Origin: Citrifermentans bremense
GTDB taxonomy: Bacteria > Desulfobacterota > Desulfuromonadia > Geobacterales > Geobacteraceae
NCBI RefSeq assembly: GCF_014218275.1
Contig: NZ_AP023213.1
Coordinates: 3,140,001 to 3,204,000 of the forward strand
DNA: 64,000 nt
Direction of reading: 5' to 3'
Shown here: piece after piece, positions 21,821 through 31,704 of the stretch
Numbering within the stretch: position 1 is the first letter of the stretch
Layout of the letters: each line of letters starts with the position of its first letter
Notes under the pieces: generated by a model
The model's database searches: none
The model's input: the letters and a program-made list of their open reading frames with translations, nothing else
What the model was told of the DNA's origin: nothing
Made by a program: the position numbers and the translations under genes

Positions 21821-21849
21821 ATAGTGGGGGGGGCGCATCCCCCCACTAT
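21821..21849. terminator. 11-bp hairpin after the AraC-type gene
   Basis: ATAGTGGGGGG/CCCCCCACTAT (21,821-21,831 with 21,839-21,849) with a 7-nt loop starts 24 bp after the regulator stop. No T run follows, so termination is plausible but not certain. The remainder of the 318-bp gap to 22,115 shows no gene. Confidence 0.5.
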
Positions 21850-22114
21850 CTGTGTCGCTCCCCCGTTCCATGTGCTGGTGATAGTCATACATCATCCGCC
21901 TCCTTTATCCTGCTGCAATAAAGACGTCCATTCCCTCAACCTTGGCACAATCCGTTTCAGATAGGCATGAACGCGGGCTCGTATTCAGCTATTTCAGTCA
22001 GTTAAAACGCAGTGATCTGCATTTGCTTGGATTACTACAAAATCCGGTGTAGAATGCGCCAATCATGGAACACCACTGTGTTTCCGATTCGATAGCATCC
22101 CAGGCGGAGGATTG

Positions 22115-25100
22115 ATGAAACTTTTCCGGCAGATTGTTCTCGCCCTGGCACTGGCATCGCTGATCTGCATCCTCACCTACACTGCTGTTTCCCAATACGT
22201 GGTGCAAAAGGCCGAGGAGAACCTCCGCAGTATCATGCTCTCCCACCGCGGCTTCCATGCCTACATCCAGCGCGTCATGCATCCGACCTACTATAAAGCG
22301 CGCGACAAGGGGATGATAGACCAGAACTTCTACGCACCGGAGATCCTTTCCTCCTCTTACATCACACGCGTCATGCACGATTTCTTCAACGAGGCGCGGG
22401 TCAAGGAGGGGCTCCCTCCCGTCTACTACAAGCTCGCCTCCAACAACCCGCGCAACCCCGTGAGCCGTGCCGACGAGCAGGAAGAGGCGCTGATCAGGCT
22501 GTTCAACTCCAACCGCAGCCTCAAGGAGTACAGCAAGGTGGTCACCGTCAACGGCCACAGGCAGTTGATCTACGCCAAGCCTTTCCTGGAAACCAATCAG
22601 CCCTGCCTGCGCTGCCACGGAAAGCGTGAGGACGCCCCGAGCGGACTGCAGGCGCTCTACCAGGGCGAAGGGGGATTTAACGAGAAGGCGGGTGTCATTC
22701 GCGCCATCGAATCGATCCGGATCCCCATCGATGATGACCTTCTGGCCGCGCTGGTCGCCGCCAGCTTCTCGCTGTCGGCCGTCATCATCCTCGCCCTGCT
22801 CTACCTGTTCAACCAAAACCTGCGCCAGAAAGTGCGGGAGGGGACGGAGGCACTGCAAGGTGAGATAGAGGAGCGCAAGGCGATACAGGAGGCACTGGCC
22901 ACAAGCGAGGAGAATTACCGTCAGTTCACGGCGCTGACCTCGGACTACGTGCACCGGTGCTCGCGTAAACTGGGGGCTCCCTATCGGATCGAGTGGATCG
23001 GTGGGGCGCTCGGCAGCATATCCGGCTACGACATCGAGGAGATGTACCAACTCGGTTGCTGGATGCCTTTGGTGCACCCGGCGGACAGGGAATCGACGGC
23101 GGCAGAACTGGAGAGCCTGCGTCCCGGGGAGACCAGGGAATTGACCTTCCGGATCATCGCCAAAGACCAGAGCGTGCGCTGGATCTCAGACACCTGCCGC
23201 TGCGAGCTGGGGAGTTGCCAGGACGAGTTGATTGTCTACGGGGCCGCGTCGGACGTCACGGAGCGTGTGCTGGCCGAGGAGATGCTGCAGTTAACCCGGG
23301 TCACGGTGAACGCCGTCTCGGATGCCATCTTCTGGGCCGCACCGGACGGGCGCGTGGTCGATGTGAACGAGGCGGCCTGCCTCAAACTTGGCTACACCCG
23401 CGAGGAACTGCTCGGCATGACCATTCCTGAGATCGACCCGGGGGAGAGCCTGGAGGAGTTGCAGCAGCAATTCCAGGAGCTGCGCCAGGTTGGGACGGTC
23501 TGTTTCGAATCCACTCACCGTGCCAAGGATGGCAGGCTCATTCCGGTGGAGGTGAGCGTCAACTACGTGCGGCACGGGGATGTCGAGCGCAACTGCGGCA
23601 TCGCCCGCGACATCTCGGAACGCAAGGCGATGGAAGAGGCGCTGCGCCAAAGCGAGGAGAGCTTCCGCAGCATCGTTGAGTCCTCCCCGCTGGCTATGCA
23701 TTTCTACCAGCTGGCGGCGTCTGGCGAACTGGTGTTCAACGGCGGCAACCCGAGCGCGGACAGGATGTTCAGGATCTCCCATGGCGACCTTATCGGCAAG
23801 ACACTCGAGGAGGCATTCCCGCTTCTGGCGGCCAGCGACTTTTCGGAGCTCTGCCGCAAGGTGGCAAAGGGCGAACTCGGGCAGCAATCGTTTGAAAGGA
23901 GCTTCGACGACAACTTAATCCGTGGCACCTATAGCGTGCAGATGTACCGCAGCAGTCCGGCGATGCTGGTGGTCGATTTCATGGACATCACCGAACGCAA
24001 GCGGGGCGAAGAGGAGCGATTGAACCTGGAGAAGCAGCTTTTGCACGCCCAGAAGCTGGAGAGCCTGGGCGTTTTGGCAGGGGGAATCGCCCACGATTTC
24101 AACAATCTGTTGACATCAATCATGGGGCACACGGACCTCGCCTTGCTGCGGCTGAATCGCGAATCGCCGGTGCGCGAGAACCTGCACCAGGTCGAACTGG
24201 CGGCAACGCGCGCCGCAGATCTCGCCAAGCAGATGCTCGCCTATTCCGGAAGGGGAAAGTTCCTCGTTGAGCCAATCGATTTGAACCGCCTGGTCGAGGA
24301 GATGACCAAGATGCTGGAGATCTCCATCTCTAAGCGCTGCGTCCTGCGTTTCAACTTGGCCGCCAGGATTCCCATGATCGACGCTGACGCGACGCAACTG
24401 CGCCAGATCATAATGAACCTGGTGATCAACGCCTCCGAGGCCATAGGGGAGAAAAGCGGCGTCATCGCAGTGAGCACCGGGTGCATGCAGTGCGACCGGA
24501 GGTATCTGAACAGTTTCTGGCTCAACGAGCAGATTCCGGAGGGGCTCTACATCTGGTTCGAGATCGCCGACACCGGCTGCGGCATGGACAAGGAAACGGT
24601 GGCGAAGATCTTCGATCCTTTCTTCACCACCAAGTTCACCGGCCGAGGGCTCGGCATGGCGGCTGTACTTGGCATAGTCAGGGGGCACAAGGGGGCGATC
24701 AAGGTGTACAGCGAAGTTGGACAGGGAACGTCCTTCAAGGTGCTCCTCCCGGCCGGGGAGAGAGTTAAGGAGTTCCTTGAGGCTTACGGCGACAACGAGG
24801 ACGGCTGGAAGGGAAAGGGGACCGTGCTCCTGGTGGACGACGAGGAGACGGTGATCGGGATTGGGAGCGAGATGCTGAAGGAACTGGGCTTTGAGGTGCT
24901 CACCGCGCTGGATGGCAGGGAGGGGCTGGAGCTCTTCAAACAGCAGAAGGAGAGGATCGTTGCTGTCCTCCTCGATCTGACCATGCCGCACCTGGACGGG
25001 GAGCAGACCTTCCGGGAGCTGCGCCTGCTCGACCCGGAGGTGAAAGTGATCATGTCCAGCGGCTACAACGAGCAGGAGGTGACCCAGCGATTCGCCGGCA

Positions 25101-25180
25101 AGGGGCTGGCCGGCTTCATCCAGAAGCCGTACAAGCTCTCTACCTTAAAAGGCGTGATCAGCGGTTTGTTCCAGAATTAA
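22115..25180 (+). CDS. Haem-containing (DUF3365-like) PAS hybrid histidine kinase
   Basis: A 1021-aa sensor kinase. The N-terminal transmembrane segment (about 5-27) is followed by a periplasmic DUF3365/Tll0287-like domain with a single c-type haem motif CLRCH at residues 164-168, then a second transmembrane segment (about 210-235). The cytoplasmic part has three PAS-like regions (about 270-390, 395-510 and 520-630), HisKA with His660 in GGIAHDFNNLL, an HATPase domain with DTGCGM, and a C-terminal receiver with Asp954 in LLDLTMPHLDGE. The kinase-receiver half is strikingly similar to that of the 13,432 gene, so the two are paralogues with different sensors. The haem suggests sensing of redox, oxygen or NO. 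ATG 22,115 follows GGAGG. Confidence 0.9.
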   Translation: MKLFRQIVLALALASLICILTYTAVSQYVVQKAEENLRSIMLSHRGFHAYIQRVMHPTYYKARDKGMIDQNFYAPEILSSSYITRVMHDFFNEARVKEGLPPVYYKLASNNPRNPVSRADEQEEALIRLFNSNRSLKEYSKVVTVNGHRQLIYAKPFLETNQPCLRCHGKREDAPSGLQALYQGEGGFNEKAGVIRAIESIRIPIDDDLLAALVAASFSLSAVIILALLYLFNQNLRQKVREGTEALQGEIEERKAIQEALATSEENYRQFTALTSDYVHRCSRKLGAPYRIEWIGGALGSISGYDIEEMYQLGCWMPLVHPADRESTAAELESLRPGETRELTFRIIAKDQSVRWISDTCRCELGSCQDELIVYGAASDVTERVLAEEMLQLTRVTVNAVSDAIFWAAPDGRVVDVNEAACLKLGYTREELLGMTIPEIDPGESLEELQQQFQELRQVGTVCFESTHRAKDGRLIPVEVSVNYVRHGDVERNCGIARDISERKAMEEALRQSEESFRSIVESSPLAMHFYQLAASGELVFNGGNPSADRMFRISHGDLIGKTLEEAFPLLAASDFSELCRKVAKGELGQQSFERSFDDNLIRGTYSVQMYRSSPAMLVVDFMDITERKRGEEERLNLEKQLLHAQKLESLGVLAGGIAHDFNNLLTSIMGHTDLALLRLNRESPVRENLHQVELAATRAADLAKQMLAYSGRGKFLVEPIDLNRLVEEMTKMLEISISKRCVLRFNLAARIPMIDADATQLRQIIMNLVINASEAIGEKSGVIAVSTGCMQCDRRYLNSFWLNEQIPEGLYIWFEIADTGCGMDKETVAKIFDPFFTTKFTGRGLGMAAVLGIVRGHKGAIKVYSEVGQGTSFKVLLPAGERVKEFLEAYGDNEDGWKGKGTVLLVDDEETVIGIGSEMLKELGFEVLTALDGREGLELFKQQKERIVAVLLDLTMPHLDGEQTFRELRLLDPEVKVIMSSGYNEQEVTQRFAGKGLAGFIQKPYKLSTLKGVISGLFQN

Positions 25181-25295
25181 CGCAATCCATCAATGCGCAA
25201 TTTTTGTCAAAAGGCAGCAGGGTTTCTGAATAAATGAGATATACTCGGTCACATCAAGATTAAGCAGCCGGAAGACCCCAATTCGGAGGCGCGTC

Positions 25296-26030
25296 ATGAA
25301 GCATATATTTTATGCACTCTTCGCAGTTGTGACACTTGTTGCCCTCCCGGCATCCGCTTGCGCCGGTTTCATGGACACACTGACCCAAGGAATAGAAAAG
25401 TTCCGCGGCACAGGGAGCGGCCTGGATGATTCCACCATCGTCAAGGGCCTCAAGGAGGCGCTCGCCACCGGCACCGCCAGGGCGGTCAAATCGGTCTCCC
25501 AGCGCGACGGCTACTTCGGCAACGAGGCAATCAAGATTCTCGTCCCCGAGAAACTACGCACCGCCACGAGCCTCTTAGGCAGGTTCGGATTTCAGCAACA
25601 GGTGGACGATCTCGAGTTGCGAATGAACCGCGCTGCTGAGAAGGCGGCTCCCATGGCCACTGACTACTTCGTTTCGGCGCTGAAGCAGATGACTTTCGAC
25701 GATGCCCGCCAGATCCTGAACGGCGGCAATACCGCCGCCACGGAATACTTCCGAAGCAAGACCGGTGACAAGATCTTCGCCGCCTTTAAGCCGGTGGTGA
25801 CCTCCAATATGCAGGATGTCGGTGTCGCCAACAGCTATGGGCTGGTCCTCAAGAAACTCCAGGCCGTCCCCTTCGGTTCCGCGGCGGTCGAGTCGCTGGA
25901 CCTCGACAGCTACGTCACCGGCAAGGCCGTTGACGGCCTATTTACCATGCTTGGGGAAGAGGAGAAGAAGATACGGACCGACCCGGCGGCCAGGGGAACG
26001 GAATTGCTGCGGAAGGTGTTCGGGAAATAG
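25296..26030 (+). CDS. DUF4197 exported protein
   Basis: A 244-aa protein with a cleavable signal peptide (residues 1-24, ending ASACAG). The mature part is the DUF4197 family: [19 protein letters not shown], a [17 protein letters not shown] segment, [19 protein letters not shown] and a late [16 protein letters not shown]. Members are periplasmic or outer-membrane associated and of unknown function. Full length for the family. It follows the haem kinase by 115 bp and could have its own promoter. Confidence 0.88.
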   Translation: MKHIFYALFAVVTLVALPASACAGFMDTLTQGIEKFRGTGSGLDDSTIVKGLKEALATGTARAVKSVSQRDGYFGNEAIKILVPEKLRTATSLLGRFGFQQQVDDLELRMNRAAEKAAPMATDYFVSALKQMTFDDARQILNGGNTAATEYFRSKTGDKIFAAFKPVVTSNMQDVGVANSYGLVLKKLQAVPFGSAAVESLDLDSYVTGKAVDGLFTMLGEEEKKIRTDPAARGTELLRKVFGK

Positions 26031-26387
26031 CCCCCCCCCGCGAGCCGGGATGGTCGGATGATGCCGTTTTAGAGACCCGTGCCCGGTTCATCCAGCAGTT
26101 CACCGGCGAGGGGGTGTGCAGAGAGTACCGGCCAGTTCTGAGGGGACATCACGCTCTGGGCGAAGATCAATGAACTGGCTGATCGCGAGCCTCCGTTGGT
26201 GAGGATCGAGGGGCCAGACGCGAGGCTGCCGCAGTGGCAGGGAGGGCCCGAGTTGAAGTTGTTCAAGCTGAGAGGGGGGAGTAAAATAAAGTCCCGCCGC
26301 AACAAGGGGTTGATGTTCCGCGCCAAACCAGCTAATCTTCCACTTTCTTTTCCCCCCAACGCCCAATTTTAAAAGGATCACGAGAAG
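26031..26387. other. Intergenic 357 bp with a possible gene remnant
   Basis: No complete gene. On the plus strand, an open frame from about 26,144 to 26,372 has protein-like content (ITLWAKINELADREPPLVRI and later LKLFKLRGGSKIKSRRNKG) but is closed upstream by TGA and has no good start, so it may be a decayed gene end. A C-rich run at about 26,031-26,039 follows the DUF4197 stop. Nothing else seen. Confidence 0.3.
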
Positions 26388-27122
26388 GTGCATAAGAAAA
26401 CCGATGATATCTTTGCTGCCCCCCTGCGGGAAATGATCGATTTCAAATTCGATGAACGGGTAGTCGCAGTCTTTCCTGACATGATACAGCGCTCAGTCCC
26501 AGGCTACGGGATGATCATATCCAACATCGGCATCCTCGCCGCCAAGTACGCCCAGCCCGGGAGCCACTGCTACGATCTCGGCTGCTCCCTAGGCGCAGCC
26601 ACCCTCTCCATGCGCCAGCGGATCAAACAGCCGGAGTGCGACATCATCGCCGTCGATAACTCCCCGGCCATGATCGAGCGCGGCCGAGAACTCTTGGCGC
26701 GCGATTGCGTGCCAACCGTTCCGGTGACGCTTCTTTGTGCCGACATCAAGGACGTCACAATCGACAACGCCTCGGTAGTAGTCCTCAACTTCACGCTGCA
26801 GTTCATCCCCCCGGCGCAGCGCCTAGCGCTGATCAAACGGATCCATGCAGGGCTCAACCCCGGCGGCATCCTCATCCTCTCCGAAAAGATTGCCTACAGC
26901 GACCCGGAGCGGCAGCATTTCCACGTAGAACTGCATCACGACTTCAAACGGGCCAATGGCTACAGCGATTTAGAAATCAGTCAGAAGCGCTCGGCTCTTG
27001 AAAACGTGATGATCCCCGAGACCGTCGCGTGTCACCAGGAGCGGCTGCAGGAAGGCGGATTTTCGTCCTCAGAACTTTGGTTCCAATGCTTCAACTTTGC
27101 CTCGATGGTCGCATTTAAATGA
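26388..27122 (+). CDS. cmoA: Carboxy-S-adenosyl-L-methionine synthase CmoA
   Basis: A 244-aa enzyme that makes carboxy-SAM from SAM and prephenate, the donor used for 5-carboxymethoxyuridine at tRNA position 34. Diagnostic CmoA features are the [20 protein letters not shown] start, [14 protein letters not shown], the SAM-binding [26 protein letters not shown] and an acidic SEKIAYSD strand end. The GTG start at 26,388 follows a weak AAGG-type site. The stop overlaps the start of cmoB by 4 bp, the usual arrangement. Full length. Confidence 0.95.
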   Translation: MHKKTDDIFAAPLREMIDFKFDERVVAVFPDMIQRSVPGYGMIISNIGILAAKYAQPGSHCYDLGCSLGAATLSMRQRIKQPECDIIAVDNSPAMIERGRELLARDCVPTVPVTLLCADIKDVTIDNASVVVLNFTLQFIPPAQRLALIKRIHAGLNPGGILILSEKIAYSDPERQHFHVELHHDFKRANGYSDLEISQKRSALENVMIPETVACHQERLQEGGFSSSELWFQCFNFASMVAFK

Positions 27123-28090
27123 AAAGCTACGACGCCCTCTATTCACAACTCGCAGCAATGGGTCAGGAGCGCTGGGCAGAGCAGTTGCAAGGCACCCTGC
27201 CGGAGAAACTGGCACCGGAAAGCACAGCCAAGATGGGGGGCTGGCTGAGCGCCATGAGCTCTCTGCCGGAGATACGCCCGTCCCGGGTCGAGCTGCGAGA
27301 AAACGTCACCATCGGCAACAGCGACGATCTAGGCGAAGTCAAAAGCGAAGAGTTGATCGCATTACTCCAGGCATTTCACCCCTGGCGCAAAGGCCCCTAC
27401 AATTTCTTCGGCATCGACATTGATACCGAATGGCGGTCCGACTGGAAGTGGGAGCGCCTTTTGCCGCACATTCAGCCCCTGGCGGGACGCAGGGTCCTAG
27501 ATGTCGGCTGCGGCAACGGCTATCACGGCTGGCGCATGCGCGGCAACGGCGCCGAATTCGTGCTCGGCATCGAACCGTTCCTGCTTTCGGTGCAGCAGTT
27601 CCAGGTGATGCAACGCTACCTTAGCGATCCGCAGCATCATGTCATCCCCATAGGCATAGAGGAGGTCCCACCAAATCTCGCCTGTTTCGACAGCGTCTTC
27701 TCCATGGGTGTCCTCTACCATCGCCGCTCCCCCTTGGATCATCTTTTCGAGCTCAAGGGGTGCCTGCGCCCGGGGGGAGAGCTGATTCTGGAGACGCTGA
27801 TCGTTGAAGGGGATCAGGAACACATCTTCATGCCGCCTGGTCGTTACGCAAAGATGCGCAACGTGTGGTTCATACCCTCGAGTGCGGCGGTGACCTTGTG
27901 GCTTAAGCGCTGCGGGTTCACCGACATTGCATGCGTCGACACCAACCGCACCAGCCGCCAAGAACAGCGCTCGACCGGGTGGATGCGCTTTGAGTCGCTG
28001 GCGGATTTTCTTGATCCGGATGATGCGGCAAAGACGATCGAAGGACACCCTGCGCCGCTAAGAGCGATCTTTACAGCAAGGAAGCTCTAG
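27119..28090 (+). CDS. cmoB: tRNA U34 carboxymethyltransferase CmoB
   Basis: A 323-aa enzyme that transfers the carboxymethyl group from carboxy-SAM to 5-hydroxyuridine 34 of tRNA. CmoB hallmarks are [20 protein letters not shown], the Rossmann motif [40 protein letters not shown] and [17 protein letters not shown]. It overlaps cmoA by 4 bp (ATGA), consistent with translational coupling of consecutive pathway steps. Full length, no anomaly. Confidence 0.96.
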   Translation: MKSYDALYSQLAAMGQERWAEQLQGTLPEKLAPESTAKMGGWLSAMSSLPEIRPSRVELRENVTIGNSDDLGEVKSEELIALLQAFHPWRKGPYNFFGIDIDTEWRSDWKWERLLPHIQPLAGRRVLDVGCGNGYHGWRMRGNGAEFVLGIEPFLLSVQQFQVMQRYLSDPQHHVIPIGIEEVPPNLACFDSVFSMGVLYHRRSPLDHLFELKGCLRPGGELILETLIVEGDQEHIFMPPGRYAKMRNVWFIPSSAAVTLWLKRCGFTDIACVDTNRTSRQEQRSTGWMRFESLADFLDPDDAAKTIEGHPAPLRAIFTARKL

Positions 28091-28339
28091 GTGGTTTAGC
28101 GAGAGTTACTCCCCTTTTACCACTGACGGTTTTTTTTACACATGCATCTCACAGCCTCCCCTCCAATGTTTACCTACCTTTTCCGCTTATCGGCCTTTTG
28201 AGCGCAGGGAGCCCACTGTCGCCATTCTTTACAGTAGACGCATCCTGTATGACGGTTCTTCGTGAATTCCATAGGTTATCAGCATGGCGCGAGGTATGCA
28301 TCCTAGCATTATCAACTAAATGAAAAGGGAGGAGCCACC

Positions 28340-28903
28340 ATGAAAGCGTTCTTTATCACTCTTATTGCAGCGCTGTCGTTGGCCAGCACCGTGTACGCAG
28401 TGCCAATCACCCTTACCGACACCACGCAATTCACGGCGACCGGCACCATTGCCACTGAAGATCTTAAGGCATTCGGGACAGGAACCGTCAACAAACTCGA
28501 CGGCACCGGAGACTTCGTCACCTGGACACACTCTTTCACCTTTGCTCCGCCTGCAGAGCAAATCATGCTAGGGACACTGACGCTTGCCCTGTATGACGAC
28601 GAGGTGGACAGGTTGCTCAATCCGTTCAGCTGGGAGTTGGGCATTGGATTCGCTGAAGATGGGCAATGGGATATCGGGGCCGTCGACACAGGTCTTTACC
28701 AGTATGGGCTGGACGTTTCAGCGTTGAAGGATGGGGAATTCGAGGTTACCGTCGCCTCCTTGCTGGGAGACTTCTACATAGTGCAATCGGACCTCACGGT
28801 GACTTATGAGCCAGTGCCCGAGCCCTCAACCATTCTCCTGCTGGGGGTAGGGCTGCTTGGGGCGGGGGTCTTCACACGCAGGCGTAAGACGTCCGCACAT
28901 TAG
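28340..28903 (+). CDS. PEP-CTERM sorted exported protein
   Basis: A 187-aa protein with an N-terminal signal peptide (to about residue 20, ending ASTVYA), a beta-rich middle part, and a C-terminal PEP-CTERM tail: VPEPSTILLLGVGLLGAGVF followed by an Arg-rich end (TRRRK). The tail is recognised by exosortase for surface or exopolysaccharide-associated sorting. No exosortase or EPS genes are in the window, so processing enzymes must be elsewhere. GGGAGGAG precedes ATG 28,340. A terminator follows at 28,936. Ligand or role unknown. Confidence 0.9.
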   Translation: MKAFFITLIAALSLASTVYAVPITLTDTTQFTATGTIATEDLKAFGTGTVNKLDGTGDFVTWTHSFTFAPPAEQIMLGTLTLALYDDEVDRLLNPFSWELGIGFAEDGQWDIGAVDTGLYQYGLDVSALKDGEFEVTVASLLGDFYIVQSDLTVTYEPVPEPSTILLLGVGLLGAGVFTRRRKTSAH

Positions 28904-28935
28904 CGAAGGGCCTTTTACATCTTTCAATATGTGTT

Positions 28936-28974
28936 AAAAGAAAAGCCTCCCTGGATCAGGGAGGCTTTTCTTTT
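28936..28974. terminator. Bidirectional terminator
   Basis: A-run, AAGCCTCCCTG, short loop, CAGGGAGGCTT, T-run. It sits between the convergent PEP-CTERM and RelA/SpoT-like genes and has a poly-A/poly-T arrangement suitable for both strands; the last bases of the minus-strand gene overlap it. Confidence 0.9.
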
Positions 28975-30070
28975 ACTTGTTGCAGGAAATTGCAGTAACA
29001 GGCTGCACCTGGTTTGTTTTCAGCCATGCCGCAAAGCGTTCCCTGTTTCTTCTAGACAGGATCCGCTCGAACTTGTCTTGGTTGTAGAGATAAAGACAGT
29101 GTCTTATCGAGGTATAGGCGGTGAACGTGCGGTTAGGGTTCTCCGCCTTTACCTGCTCGCTATATTCCCTCACAAGTTTCAGATTTTCGTTCAGACACCG
29201 GTGCAGATCGGCCTTTTGCAATGTAGCGTCCCGCTCCAGTATATCTTGGACGAAATCGTCGACTTTCTCGTCGTCAAAGGGAAAATCCCTGAAGAAATGC
29301 CCCGCTATTGGGAGGAAGTTGAAGGCATTGATCGTTTTAACGCCGAATGTCACCGCCTGCCCTGACGCTTCCACGACGCCATCGGCTGACTCTATCTGGG
29401 TCACTGTCGCCTGCTGCATAAGGTCGAGTGTGGCGTTCCTGATCTCCTTAAATTCCCTATCGGCCAGTTCAAATAGCGCGGCAAGGACATTTATCCTGCG
29501 CTTGAGATCTGTCGGTATCGATCTCTTGTATTTGATCTTGTGGTCTAGCATGCTCCAGGCGTCCTGTATCAGGGACCTGATCTGCACCTCGAAGCAAATC
29601 TCGGGAATTGCCGTGGATTTGGCGTGGTAAGCGATATCCGGATGAACCGTCAGATCCATGTGCAGGCCTTTGTAGCCGAAGGAGTCCTCCGTACTCTCCA
29701 CCGCAGAGGTCTTGTCGGTAACGTTCAGTATCGTGAAATGCCGCTGGAGCAATTCCGACACCACGGGAACCTCGTCTTCATACAGGCAGACGATCCTTAC
29801 TCCTATGAGGTCCGATATGAAGTCTCGAATCTGGTAAGGTTGTTCGTCGGCCTCAAGTTTACCTTGGTACTTACGCTGGAACTTCTTGATGCATTCCTCT
29901 TTGTCCTTGACGCGCCCTTCTATCTTGGTAGCCTCGCCGACACCGCTTTCACTGATCAGCGTCCTGATCATGCCGACATAAGCGTCCTTGGCTTCGATTA
30001 ACTGATCGTGGTTGTTTTCGTAGTATTTCCTAAAGAGAATTTTTTCCTGCTCGAAATCAAGTGACGCCAT
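28973..30070 (-). CDS. Stand-alone RelA/SpoT-domain (p)ppGpp synthetase
   Basis: A 365-aa protein with an alarmone synthetase domain and no HD hydrolase, TGS or ACT domains. Visible motifs are DLIGVRIVCLYEDEV, SFGYKGLHM (substrate-binding Tyr), and CFEVQIRSLIQDAWSMLDHK with the catalytic ExQxR Glu; KYKR follows. The roughly 150-residue C-terminal extension is helical and unassigned. The family (COG2357) makes ppGpp or related nucleotides; some relatives are toxins or phage-defence effectors, for example CapRel-type proteins, but no antitoxin-like partner is adjacent. The ATG at 30,070 lies in a region with only a weak GAGG site. Confidence 0.85.
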   Translation of the reverse strand: MASLDFEQEKILFRKYYENNHDQLIEAKDAYVGMIRTLISESGVGEATKIEGRVKDKEECIKKFQRKYQGKLEADEQPYQIRDFISDLIGVRIVCLYEDEVPVVSELLQRHFTILNVTDKTSAVESTEDSFGYKGLHMDLTVHPDIAYHAKSTAIPEICFEVQIRSLIQDAWSMLDHKIKYKRSIPTDLKRRINVLAALFELADREFKEIRNATLDLMQQATVTQIESADGVVEASGQAVTFGVKTINAFNFLPIAGHFFRDFPFDDEKVDDFVQDILERDATLQKADLHRCLNENLKLVREYSEQVKAENPNRTFTAYTSIRHCLYLYNQDKFERILSRRNRERFAAWLKTNQVQPVTAISCNK

Positions 30071-30258
30071 GTATCATTTCCTCATTTTCAAACTCCGCGC
30101 TTTCCACGCCGAAGAGCGAAATACTTTACCCTGTTATCCAGCCAATTGCCAGCGGTTTTGCCCCTGAGGTCTCCTCCCTCTCTGGACGAAAAGGGGAAAA
30201 CCTGTCGGCAGAGCAGGCCTCCCCCGCGTCGATAAAACCTGTTAGACAGCAGCTATGA

Positions 30259-30393
30259 CTATCTACCCGAAGAATTCTCTATCGCTCTCCCACCGCTTTG
30301 CATGTCCTCGCCGACACCTTTTACAGTATGGCAGGCTGACAAGGTAACGATATAGGCCACGAAAATGATTGCACCAGCTATTTTGCGTTTCAT
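30259..30393 (-). CDS. Entericidin-type small lipoprotein
   Basis: A 44-aa lipoprotein: MKRKIAGAIIFVAYIVTL is a signal peptide leading to a lipobox LSAC with Cys21, followed by the entericidin A/B-like HTVKGVGEDMQSGGRAIE. ATG 30,393 has AAAGGAG on the minus strand. Entericidins are small envelope lipoproteins; in E. coli ecnAB is a stress-related antidote/toxin pair, here there is only one. It lies alone between the synthetase gene (divergent side) and a long noncoding stretch. Confidence 0.85.
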   Translation of the reverse strand: MKRKIAGAIIFVAYIVTLSACHTVKGVGEDMQSGGRAIENSSGR

Positions 30394-30984
30394 ACCTTTC
30401 TCCTTTTAGCGTATCGTGCTGCCAACGCAGGCTAGCTTATTAGTTTCACCTTATTTGCATTATACAATTATTAAGGATCAAGCTGCAACGCTTGCCGGCT
30501 ATCCCCCAACGGTCCGCCAGGGAACCCATTCATTAAGTTGCACCAGTTGGTCTCAACGTGAATAGATTCGAAATGTAGTAAATTTTATTTATTTCTCATC
30601 TCTTTACGTTCGATCAAACAAGGAGGATCCATAAATAAGCACTTGCATGATTACATGCGGTACCGTCACCCATATGATTGAGGACCGGTATCGACGGAAG
30701 TATAACGTCGAGGTCAGCGCTGGCACGACGATAAGCCCCGGCATCACCCATGGCAGCGCCAGCAACGTAGGACTAAAGGTGAGTGGACCTGGCTGCACCC
30801 TCTTCAACTGTAGATCTTCGCCCCCCTTAACAAGTTGAAGGCAACGCTGAGTCTTCAAGAAGGGTGTGCTGTATTTTTTTCACGTCCTGCGAATCATCTC
30901 TTGAATTCTGCCCCCCTGGATAGTATGTTTCAGATCCTTTACCGGTCTGGGAAGCTGAAAAGATCCGCCAGTGAACAGGAGAAA
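30394..30984. other. 591-bp gap without a convincing gene
   Basis: The stretch is AT-richer than its neighbours between about 30,400 and 30,640. A 63-codon plus-strand frame at 30,647-30,838 and a longer frame entering azlC from 30,835 are open, but they lack ribosome binding sites or recognisable content. AAGGAGGATCC at about 30,621 looks like a ribosome binding site but is followed by ATA rather than a start codon. I see no clear RNA structure. Confidence 0.4.
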
Positions 30985-31704
30985 ATGTCCATGAAGGCCG
31001 ATTTCTGCAGGGGTGCCACCGCCAACGCCCCTATGGCGGCGAGCGTTGCGGCTTACGGCAGCGTGCTGGGAATGCTTGCCGCTCAAAAGGGGCTTTCCTG
31101 GCTCGACCTGCTGTTCATGAACTCAGCGGTATTCGCTGGTTCTGCGCAGTTCGTGATGGTGGACATGTGGTCGCAGCACCTGCCGGTCATCGAGATGGCA
31201 CTGGCAGTCCTAGTTATCAACCTGCGTTACCTTTTGGTGGGTGCTTCGCTCGGTCCCCTTTTCCGCGGGCGGAGCCTTCTGTGCAAGGTCTTACTGATGC
31301 ACCTGGTCGCGGACGAAAACTGGGCGGTAACCATGTCGGAGCAGCGCAAGGGAACAGCAAGCGTGTGGTTTCTTTTCGGCGGCGGCGTGATGGTCTTCCT
31401 CTGCTGGTGCGGCGGCACCATGGCCGGACTAATGGGGGGAGGCTTGGTCTCCCGCCCGGAATACTACGCCCTCGACTTCGCCTTCACCGCCATATTCACA
31501 GCGCTCGCCGTAGGTATGTTCCAAGGGAAGAAGGACATCCCTCCCTGGCTCGTAGCCGGTGTACTGGCGCTCCTGGCCCACCAGTTCCTCCCAGGCAAGT
31601 GGTACATTGTGATCGGAGGGGTGGGAGGGGCCATCACCGCCATGCTGGCAGCGCCGGACGAGACGCCGGATTTGAAGGAGGGCGCGCGTGCTTCCGCGAC
31701 TTGA
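30985..31704 (+). CDS. azlC: AzlC-family branched-chain amino acid exporter subunit
   Basis: A 239-aa integral membrane protein, the large subunit of the AzlCD exporter for branched-chain amino acids. Family features are ATANAPMAASVAAYGSVLG, FMNSAVFAGSAQFV, VINLRYLLVGASL, HLVADENWAV and five or more hydrophobic helices. ATG 30,985 follows CAGGAGAA; upstream in-frame starts are not supported. The gene overlaps azlD by 17 bp. Confidence 0.92.
   Translation: MSMKADFCRGATANAPMAASVAAYGSVLGMLAAQKGLSWLDLLFMNSAVFAGSAQFVMVDMWSQHLPVIEMALAVLVINLRYLLVGASLGPLFRGRSLLCKVLLMHLVADENWAVTMSEQRKGTASVWFLFGGGVMVFLCWCGGTMAGLMGGGLVSRPEYYALDFAFTAIFTALAVGMFQGKKDIPPWLVAGVLALLAHQFLPGKWYIVIGGVGGAITAMLAAPDETPDLKEGARASAT

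Noticed and set aside
30647-30838. Small protein gene in the gap before azlC
   Set aside because: Open for 63 codons but without a ribosome binding site or recognisable content.
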